Assembly (NCBI GenBank): GCA_913056285.1
Contig: CAJXNE010000109.1
Coordinates: 1-7,059 of the forward strand
Direction of reading: 5' to 3'
From: an uncultured Zetaproteobacteria bacterium
GTDB lineage: Bacteria; Pseudomonadota; Zetaproteobacteria; Mariprofundales; Mariprofundaceae
Length of the DNA: 7,059 bases
Shown one piece after another: positions 1 through 4,997 of this stretch; position 1 is the stretch's first letter; every line of letters starts with the position of its first letter. The position numbers and the translations under genes were made by a program. The notes under the pieces are model-generated. The model did no database searches. It saw only the letters and a program-made list of their open reading frames with translations, and was not told the DNA's origin.

Positions 1-37
1 GCGGCCCGCGACCTACTTCATCAACTCCGGCTAACAT
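1..37 (-). CDS. rnhB: Ribonuclease HII, N-terminal fragment (cut by window edge)
   Basis: Twelve codons are visible, reading MLAGVDEVGRGP. GVDEVGRGP is the signature of type 2 ribonuclease H, and its Asp-Glu pair (residues 6 and 7 here) supplies two of the metal-binding catalytic residues. The family cuts the RNA strand of RNA-DNA hybrids and starts removal of single ribonucleotides from DNA, in the cytoplasm. The ATG at 35-37 is the only ordinary start between the signature and an in-frame TGA at 65-67, so the protein begins almost directly at the catalytic motif; E. coli RNase HII has a somewhat longer N-terminus. No good Shine-Dalgarno site precedes it. It lies 35 bases after the pheT stop on the same strand, which suggests cotranscription or translational coupling. 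Identity rests on 12 residues of a very distinctive motif; the rest of the gene is outside the window. Confidence 0.85.
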   Translation of the reverse strand, partial: MLAGVDEVGRGP

Positions 38-72
38 AACCGTGAAAATCGCTGTCCATCTGTGTCAAATAA

Positions 73-2430
73 TCAGCCCCGGAGCGAAGCGCCGAAGCGT
101 TTATCCATGGCTGCGATAATGCCATTGGATGCCGTATCGGAATCTTCCTGCGTCAGGGTGCGCCTGGCATCTTGTAGTGTGAACCGGATGCCCAGGCTGA
201 CTTTGCCTTCGGGTATGCCCTTGCCTGCGTACAGGTCGAAAATACGGGCGCCGGCCAGTAATTTACCTGCACCGCTTTTCACTGCATTCAGAATCGCATC
301 GGAGGAGGTGTCCCGATCAAACAGGAAAACCAGATCGCGTTCCACAGCCGGGAACTCCGGCAATGATGCGAACTTTGCCTGCTTGCCTGCAGGCAGTTTG
401 TCCAGATTGATATCAGCTACGAATACGGGCGCATCAATATCAAAAGCGTCTGCAATATCGCCATCCACACGCCCTATACTGCCAGCTTCGGTGCGGCCAA
501 TCAGAATCTTTGCGCTCTGCCCGGCCTGTAATCCCTGAATGCTATCATTGGCAATAAAGCGGCCTGTCAGCCCGCGCAAGGATAACCATGTTTCCATCGC
601 GCCTTTGAGATCGAAGAAGTCGGCATGCCGCGCATTGCCGTGCCATTCATCGGACTGGGTCTGGCCGGTCATCAGCCATGCAATCGTATTGGTTTCATCA
701 TGTCCGGCTTCGGTTTTCACATACGTGCGTCCCTGCTCCACCAGCGCAACGCCCGACTGCTGGCGGTTCAGATTGTGTTTGGCGATACTCAGTAGCCCCG
801 GCCAAGGCGAACGGCGCATCAGGCTCATGGCATCGGAAATCGGATTGGCCAACGCAATGTCGAGGCCATCATCGGCGACAAACAGGCGTTGTTCGTCAGC
901 CGAGATAAAGGCATAGCTCACCACCTGTAAAAAACCGCCGGTGACAGCATCGTGAATGGAGCAATCCTGTCTGGCAGGCGCCGTCGTCGCCAATGGCGGC
1001 AAGATGGCCGGGATTGCATCAAAACCGATGATGCGTGCATATTCCTCCGATATGTCTTCGGGAATCGACACATCATGACGAAATGAAGGTATATCAATAT
1101 CAAGACGATCTTTATGGCGGTTTACGCCGAAGCCCATGCGAGTCAGGACGGCATCGGCAGTAATGGGAATATCCACGCCCAGTCGCGTTTCGATTGCCGA
1201 TACCGAGCAATGTACTGTTCGCCCTGCATTAATCGCAGATGCATCACCGCACAAGGTGAGCTCACTCGCCGAGCCGCCGAATAATTCAGTAATCATGGCC
1301 GTAGCGCGTTGCATGGCAACTTCTACCATGGCCGGATCAACGCCGCGTTCAAAACGCATAGATGCTTCAGAAACCATGGCGTAAATACGCCGTGTTTCGC
1401 TGACGCGGGCAGGGCGAAAAAAGGCGGATTCCAGTACAATATTCGTAGTGCTATCGGTGACGCCTGATGCTTCAGAACCCATGATGCCAGCCAGTGCAAT
1501 TATGCTTTTGCTATCGCTGACTGCCAGATCGCCAGCATTCAGTTTCAGTTTGCGGCCATCCAGTGCTGAGAAATCCTCACCGTCACTGGCGGAACGAACC
1601 GTGATATTGCCGTCCAGCTTCTTGGCATCAAAGGCGTGCATGGGCTGCCCCAAATCCAGCATGATGTAGTTCAACACATCGACAATGCCATTGATGGGGC
1701 GCATACCGGCCATCATCAATGCGGCCTGCATCCAGGACGGAGAATCGGATACCGTCACGCCCTGAATGCTTCTAGCCATATAAACGGGACAATCCTGTTC
1801 GGCGGTAACGGATACGGCAGGTGCAGTAATGTCGCCATTGGTCTCAACGATAGACTGATCAAGATCGGCCAGCGGCAGGTCAGCATCGGCAGCCAGGTCG
1901 CGCGCTATACCGCGCACATTCATGCAATCGCCGCGATTCGGCGTGATCGACAAATCAAACACCGCTTCTTCGAGCTCGAGGTAGTCGCCGACTTCCGCAC
2001 CCACAGGCGCATCGGCAGGCAGAATCAGCAGTCCGGCCGCATCTTCAGCCAACCCCAGTTCGGCTTCCGAGCAACACATGCCGAAGCTCACTTCACCGCG
2101 AATCTTGCCCTTTTTAATCTTCAGGCCGTTCGGCAATGATGTGCCGATCGTTGCGACCGGCACTTTATCGCCTTCACCCATATTGGCTGCACCGCAGACG
2201 ATGCCGAGTGGCTCTGCGTCGCCGATATTCACTTTCAACAGGCTTAATTTATCGGCATCGGGATGTGGTATTTTCGATTCAATCAGACCAACACGCACGC
2301 CTTTCACTGCCGCGCGGGGCGTTTCCACACCTTCCACTTCGTGACCCAGGCGTACCAGATTATCGGCGATTTGGCTCGGCGTTGCGGTTAATGCCACATG
2401 TTTCTTCAACCAGGAAAAAGGAATTTTCAT
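73..2430 (-). CDS. pheT: Phenylalanyl-tRNA synthetase beta subunit
   Basis: The 785-residue beta subunit of the cytoplasmic alpha2-beta2 enzyme that charges tRNA-Phe; E. coli PheT is about 795 residues, so this is full length. Order of domains: an OB-fold tRNA-binding domain near residues 40-150 (PHPDADKL at 55-62), the B3/B4 editing domain, the B5 domain (RFERGVDP at 359-366), the catalytic-like core (ALANPISDAMSLMR, NLNRQQ), and a C-terminal ferredoxin-like anticodon-binding domain from about 693 (FPAVERDL). Residues tied to hydrolysis of mischarged Tyr-tRNA-Phe in E. coli fall at the same numbers here: His265 (in QPMHAFD), Gly318, Glu334 and Ala356. Position 354, Thr in E. coli as I recall, is Ser here. 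The start ATG overlaps the pheS stop as ATGA, typical of translational coupling; the upstream GGGGG gives only a poor ribosome-binding site. rnhB, not ihfA, follows. Confidence 0.98.
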   Translation of the reverse strand: MKIPFSWLKKHVALTATPSQIADNLVRLGHEVEGVETPRAAVKGVRVGLIESKIPHPDADKLSLLKVNIGDAEPLGIVCGAANMGEGDKVPVATIGTSLPNGLKIKKGKIRGEVSFGMCCSEAELGLAEDAAGLLILPADAPVGAEVGDYLELEEAVFDLSITPNRGDCMNVRGIARDLAADADLPLADLDQSIVETNGDITAPAVSVTAEQDCPVYMARSIQGVTVSDSPSWMQAALMMAGMRPINGIVDVLNYIMLDLGQPMHAFDAKKLDGNITVRSASDGEDFSALDGRKLKLNAGDLAVSDSKSIIALAGIMGSEASGVTDSTTNIVLESAFFRPARVSETRRIYAMVSEASMRFERGVDPAMVEVAMQRATAMITELFGGSASELTLCGDASAINAGRTVHCSVSAIETRLGVDIPITADAVLTRMGFGVNRHKDRLDIDIPSFRHDVSIPEDISEEYARIIGFDAIPAILPPLATTAPARQDCSIHDAVTGGFLQVVSYAFISADEQRLFVADDGLDIALANPISDAMSLMRRSPWPGLLSIAKHNLNRQQSGVALVEQGRTYVKTEAGHDETNTIAWLMTGQTQSDEWHGNARHADFFDLKGAMETWLSLRGLTGRFIANDSIQGLQAGQSAKILIGRTEAGSIGRVDGDIADAFDIDAPVFVADINLDKLPAGKQAKFASLPEFPAVERDLVFLFDRDTSSDAILNAVKSGAGKLLAGARIFDLYAGKGIPEGKVSLGIRFTLQDARRTLTQEDSDTASNGIIAAMDKRFGASLRG

Positions 2431-3509
2431 TTCATTACCCCCATCCGGCTCAGGAATCGGACATCATTTTCAAAGAACAGTCGCAAGTCGGGAATGCCTT
2501 TTTTCAGCATCACCATGCGCTCTACGCCAAGCCCGAAGGCAAAGCCGGAGAATTCATCGGCATCAATGCCAACCGACTTCAACACATTCGGATGAATCAT
2601 GCCGCTGCCCAATACTTCAATCCAGCCGCTGCCCTTACAAATCCGGCAGCCTTTGCCGGCGCAGAATACGCAACCAATATCGACTTCAGCTGATGGTTCG
2701 GTAAACGGAAAGTAATGAGGACGCAAACGAATGGCCACATCCTTCTCGAAATAGGCGGAGAGGAAATGTTGCAACACCCCCTTGAGGTGCGCCAGCGACA
2801 CATCACGACCCACCTTGAACACTTCAACCTGATGAAACATCGGCGAATGGGTTACATCGTAATCGCAGCGGTAAACACGGCCCGGCGCTACCACGGCCAG
2901 TGGTGGTTCGCCGCCCTCGGCCAGAAAGTGCTTCATGGCGCGAATCTGCACCGGCGAGGTATGCGTGCGTAGCAACATGGGTTCGCCATCATCGCCCTGT
3001 ATATCTTTGAGAAAGAAAGTGTCGTGCATGGCGCGAGCGGGATGTTCGGGTGGAATATTCAGCGCATCGAAATTATGAAATTCATCTTCGATTTCGGGCC
3101 CTTCGGCCACCGCAAAACCCATCTGCGAAAAAATAGCCGTCAATTCATCCAGCCCCTGCTGAACCGGATGCAACGCACCACGCCCGGCCTTGCGGCCAGA
3201 TAAGGTGACATCAATGCGCTCGGATTCAATACGCGCTGCTTTTGCTTTGATCGCCAGTTCGGCTTCCGCCGCATCCAGTGCTGCAGCCAGCGCCTGCTTG
3301 GTCTGATTCACAAACTTGCCAATCACAGGCCGATCCGCCGGAGCTAATTTGCCAACGCCCTTGAGCACTTCAGTCAACGCACCTTTCTTGCCCAAATATT
3401 GAACGCGCAAGGCCTGCAAACCACTCAAATCAGCCGCACCAGCAAATGCCGCCAGCGCCTCCGCCTGTAATGACTCAAGCTGTGATTTCAGCGAATCAAT
3501 CTCACTCAT
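2427..3509 (-). CDS. pheS: Phenylalanyl-tRNA synthetase alpha subunit
   Basis: The 360-residue catalytic alpha subunit; it activates phenylalanine with ATP and transfers it to tRNA-Phe as part of the alpha2-beta2 enzyme with PheT. Residues 1-90 form the Ala/Leu/Lys-rich N-terminal coiled-coil arm that contacts tRNA. The class II core follows: HPARAMHDTFF at 156-166, HTSPVQIR from 183, motif 2 around Arg214 (RVYRCDYDVTHSPMFHQVE), and motif 3 GFAFGLGVERM with Arg331. Ala324 in GFAFG corresponds to E. coli Ala294, which shapes the Phe pocket. An insertion with Cys280, Cys283, Cys288 and Cys291 (CX2CX4CX2C) looks like a small zinc-knuckle; E. coli PheS lacks it, although I recall similar cysteine clusters in other bacterial PheS proteins. 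The ATG has an AAGGGG site 8 bases upstream. The leader carries a CACGAAG inverted repeat, and an intrinsic terminator separates the gene from rplT. Confidence 0.98.
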   Translation of the reverse strand: MSEIDSLKSQLESLQAEALAAFAGAADLSGLQALRVQYLGKKGALTEVLKGVGKLAPADRPVIGKFVNQTKQALAAALDAAEAELAIKAKAARIESERIDVTLSGRKAGRGALHPVQQGLDELTAIFSQMGFAVAEGPEIEDEFHNFDALNIPPEHPARAMHDTFFLKDIQGDDGEPMLLRTHTSPVQIRAMKHFLAEGGEPPLAVVAPGRVYRCDYDVTHSPMFHQVEVFKVGRDVSLAHLKGVLQHFLSAYFEKDVAIRLRPHYFPFTEPSAEVDIGCVFCAGKGCRICKGSGWIEVLGSGMIHPNVLKSVGIDADEFSGFAFGLGVERMVMLKKGIPDLRLFFENDVRFLSRMGVMK

Positions 3510-3517
3510 AATCTAAA

Positions 3518-3523
3518 CCCCTT
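3518..3523 (-). promoter_or_regulatory. pheS ribosome-binding site
   Basis: AAGGGG, 8 bases before the pheS ATG. It lies just outside the left arm of the inverted repeat at 3526-3651, so the repeat sits against the ribosome-binding site without including it. Confidence 0.75.
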
Positions 3524-3525
3524 TA

Positions 3526-3651
3526 TTCACCACGAAGAGCACCAAACACACGAAGAAAAACCATACAATGATTGAACGAGGTGACTGATTTACAACCGCA
3601 TGCTAATCAGTTTTTTCTTTACTTCGTGCTCTTCGTGTCCTTCGTGGTAAA
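3526..3651. repeat. 126-bp imperfect inverted repeat built of 9-base CACGAAG units, MITE- or REP-like
   Basis: The left arm (3526-3555) and the reverse complement of the right arm (3622-3651) are each 30 bases and agree at 23 of 30 positions, both opening with ACCACGAAG after two or three bases. Each arm is three 9-base units of the form NCACGAAGN; the right arm has three clean units, while the left arm has a degenerate middle unit (GCACCAAAC). The 66-base centre holds a second palindrome, ACTGATT (3584-3590) with AATCAGT (3605-3611), a 14-base loop and then six T on the plus strand. Translated in one minus frame the right arm reads HEGHEEHE, a string I recall from spurious ORF predictions in unrelated bacteria, so this is probably a dispersed intergenic repeat. 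There is no transposase and no clear target-site duplication. When transcribed with pheS it would form a long imperfect stem in the 5' leader. Confidence 0.7.
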
Positions 3652-3678
3652 AGCTTTTGACTCTAAATCTAATGATCC

Positions 3679-3712
3679 AAAAAAAATGACAGAGCTGCGA
3701 TAGCCCTGCCAT
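3679..3712 (-). terminator. Intrinsic terminator (or attenuator) after rplT
   Basis: On the minus strand ATGGCAGGGCT (3712-3702) pairs with AGCTCTGTCAT (3696-3686): an 11-bp stem with two G-U pairs and a 5-base loop (ATCGC), followed by eight T in a row (3686-3679). Further A-T pairs at the base can extend the stem into the T-tract. It starts about 40 bases after the rplT stop and lies about 170 bases before pheS. It should end or reduce transcription between the ribosomal-protein genes and pheST. No Phe-rich leader ORF precedes it, so classical pheM-type attenuation is not supported. Confidence 0.8.
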
Positions 3713-3752
3713 TTCATCATTCAACATCCCGACCTGAGCCGGTGATAATGGT

Positions 3753-4109
3753 TTACTGAATCTGTGCGCGAGCTGTTTCTGCCAGCGTCGTAAAACCTTC
3801 AGCATCGCGAACTGCAATATCAGCCAGCACTTTACGATCCAGCTCGATTCCAGCCAGTTTCAAGCCGTGCATGAAACCTGAATAATTCAAACCGTTCTGC
3901 TTGGCTGCCGCATTGATGCGGACAATCCACAGGCTGCGGAAATCACGCTTTTTGACCTTACGGTCGCGATAGGCATATTGACGTGCTTTATCGACGGCCT
4001 GGGTGGCAGTGCGAAAGCAGCTCTTGCGGCGGCCACGGTAACCCTTGGCTGCCTTGATAACACTCTTGTGGCGCGCGTGCGCCTGTACTCCGGATTTAAC
4101 GCGAGGCAT
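3753..4109 (-). CDS. rplT: 50S ribosomal protein L20
   Basis: 118 residues, the normal L20 length. L20 is needed early in assembly of the large subunit and binds 23S rRNA near helices 40-41. The very basic N-terminal extension (MPRVKSGVQAHARHK to about residue 55, with KGYRGRRKS) and the C-terminal globular half (SLWIVRINAAA, NGLNYSGFMHGLK, ELDRKVLADIA) are both intact. The ATG follows an AGGAG site with a 6-base spacer, 46 bases after rpmI. In E. coli and in Bacillus L20 represses its own operon by binding leader RNA. Here the natural place for such control is the infC-rpmI spacer, but I could not identify a specific L20-binding fold. An intrinsic terminator follows the gene. Confidence 0.98.
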   Translation of the reverse strand: MPRVKSGVQAHARHKSVIKAAKGYRGRRKSCFRTATQAVDKARQYAYRDRKVKKRDFRSLWIVRINAAAKQNGLNYSGFMHGLKLAGIELDRKVLADIAVRDAEGFTTLAETARAQIQ

Positions 4110-4115
4110 ATTTCT

Positions 4116-4120
4116 CTCCT
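4116..4120 (-). promoter_or_regulatory. rplT ribosome-binding site
   Basis: AGGAG with a 6-base spacer to the rplT ATG at 4107-4109. It fixes the start that gives the canonical N-terminus MPRVKSG. Confidence 0.8.
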
Positions 4121-4155
4121 AACCTAAAATTGATCTATATAAAGCGGTGGACGAT

Positions 4156-4353
4156 TCAGCGACCTGGAACCAGGCGATCCAGTGACTTGGTATCCGCACC
4201 TGCAACCAGTTCCGTGCCACGCATATTGCGTTTACGCTTGGGTGACTTCTTGGTCAGGATATGGCTGGCAAAAGCCTTATTGCGCTTCCATTTACCGCTG
4301 CCGGTCTTGGTGAAGCGTTTGGCAGCACCACTGTTTGATTTCATCTTAGGCAT
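4156..4353 (-). CDS. rpmI: 50S ribosomal protein L35
   Basis: 65 residues, the standard L35 length, small and strongly basic. The family signature is clear: MPKMKSNSGAAKRFTKTGSG at the N-terminus, then basic KKSPKRKRNMRG near residues 35-46, ending in LVPGR. L35 is a structural protein of the large ribosomal subunit that contacts 23S rRNA. The ATG at 4351-4353 follows AAAGGAA with a 7-base spacer. It precedes rplT as in nearly all bacteria, and in E. coli the pair is repressed translationally by L20 at a site upstream of rpmI. A terminator-like hairpin sits in that upstream spacer here. Confidence 0.97.
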   Translation of the reverse strand: MPKMKSNSGAAKRFTKTGSGKWKRNKAFASHILTKKSPKRKRNMRGTELVAGADTKSLDRLVPGR

Positions 4354-4360
4354 TGTATTC

Positions 4361-4367
4361 TTCCTTT
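4361..4367 (-). promoter_or_regulatory. rpmI ribosome-binding site
   Basis: AAAGGAA, 7 bases before the rpmI ATG. This is the expected target of any translational repression by L20, by analogy with E. coli; the repression itself is not visible in the sequence. Confidence 0.7.
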
Positions 4368-4406
4368 GGATCTAAAAACTTTTACTTAAACCGTTTTTCT
4401 TAAACT

Positions 4407-4429
4407 AAAAAAGGCCCGGAGCGGGCCTT
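4407..4429 (-). terminator. Terminator-like hairpin in the infC-rpmI spacer
   Basis: On the minus strand AAGGCCCG (4429-4422) pairs perfectly with CGGGCCTT (4418-4411) around a 3-base CTC loop. Six T follow (4412-4407, the first two inside the stem). It begins about 20 bases after the infC stop and ends about 50 bases before rpmI. The shape is that of an intrinsic terminator, here placed inside a conserved operon, so it may be an attenuator, a partial terminator or an RNA processing site. The remainder of the spacer is A/T-rich with repeated TTTAAG and no clear promoter. Confidence 0.7.
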
Positions 4430-4449
4430 CTTAAGCCTGCTCAAAACAC

Positions 4450-4965
4450 TTATTTTTTGTGTGGCGCCACAATCATAATCATCTGGCGACCTTCCATATT
4501 CGGCATCTTTTCCGGCTTGCCGAACTCTTCCAAAAAACCGGCCACATTCTTCATCTGTTCACGTCCGCGGTCGGTATGGGCCATTTCACGTCCGCGAAAA
4601 CGCAGGGATACTTTCACTTTGTTACCCTGAGACAGGAATTTCTTCGCCATCTTCATTTTCACTTCCATGTCGTGAACATCGGTATTTGCGCCGACTTTCA
4701 CTTCTTTAACCTGCATCACATGCTGACGCTTCTTGGCAAGATTGGCCTTCTTGCTCTGCTCGTATTTATATTTGCCGTAATCCATGATTTTGCACACCGG
4801 TGGATTACTTTTTGCGGCCATCAGCACCAGATCAAGACCCTTGGCTGCGGCTTTGGATACAGCGTCCCTCAGTGGCAAAACGCCAAGCTGCTCCCCTGTT
4901 GTATCGTCAACTACGCGCACCTCAGCGGCATCGATATCGTAGTTGATCGGCAAATCTTTTTTAAT
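4450..4965 (-). CDS. infC: Translation initiation factor IF3, probable ATT start
   Basis: IF3 binds the 30S subunit, keeps subunits apart and checks start-codon and initiator-tRNA pairing. From the ATT at 4963-4965 the protein has 171 residues and begins MKKDLPINYDID. The N-terminal domain (EVRVVDD, GEQLGVLPLRDAV, NPPVCKIMDYGKYKYE), the Lys-rich linker and the C-terminal domain (KEVKVGANTDVHD, RFRGREMAH) are all present and match the family. No ATG or GTG lies in frame before the upstream stop at 4987-4989. The only conventional option is a TTG at 4951-4953, but it would be 18 bases from the Shine-Dalgarno site, against 6 for the ATT, and would drop the first residues. E. coli infC also starts at AUU, followed by AAA as here, which lets IF3 repress its own translation. 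The gene begins 32 bases after thrS. Confidence 0.93.
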   Translation of the reverse strand: MKKDLPINYDIDAAEVRVVDDTTGEQLGVLPLRDAVSKAAAKGLDLVLMAAKSNPPVCKIMDYGKYKYEQSKKANLAKKRQHVMQVKEVKVGANTDVHDMEVKMKMAKKFLSQGNKVKVSLRFRGREMAHTDRGREQMKNVAGFLEEFGKPEKMPNMEGRQMIMIVAPHKK

Positions 4966-4971
4966 ACAAGA

Positions 4972-4978
4972 CTCCTTT
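4972..4978 (-). promoter_or_regulatory. infC ribosome-binding site that selects the ATT start
   Basis: AAAGGAG at 4978-4972 with a 6-base spacer to ATT (4965-4963). This near-perfect site is the main evidence for the ATT start; nothing comparable stands before the downstream TTG. Confidence 0.85.
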
Positions 4979-4997
4979 GACCCTCTTCAAAACGTCC

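Noticed and set aside
20..58. Twelve-residue minus-strand ORF starting at 56-58 before rnhB
   Set aside because: It is very short, has no ribosome-binding site and overlaps the rnhB start; no reason to think it is translated.
1636..2693. Long plus-strand open frames opposite pheT and the pheS end (1636-2139, 2136-2693)
   Set aside because: They are shadows of pheT and pheS, without recognisable domains or translation signals.
3584..3616. Plus-strand terminator-like palindrome ACTGATT/AATCAGT followed by six T
   Set aside because: The stem is only 7 bp and A/T-rich with a 14-base loop, and no plus-strand gene ends there. It is better treated as the inner part of the inverted-repeat element.
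3590..3727. Possible pheM-type leader peptide starting at ATG 3725-3727, containing HFFW and FRVKSFY
   Set aside because: There is no Shine-Dalgarno site, and the paired Phe codons come from the terminator T-tract rather than from upstream of or within the hairpin's first strand, so stalling there would not give attenuation.
3590..3817. Minus-strand 75-residue frame across the rplT end, the terminator and the right repeat arm
   Set aside because: Its first part lies out of frame inside rplT, it crosses an intrinsic terminator, and its tail (HEGHEEHE) is just the translated 9-base repeat. It has no ribosome-binding site.
4459..4980. Plus-strand 173-residue open frame opposite infC
   Set aside because: It is fully antisense to a certain gene, has unusual His/Phe-rich composition from reversed Lys/Glu codons, and matches no family I recognise.
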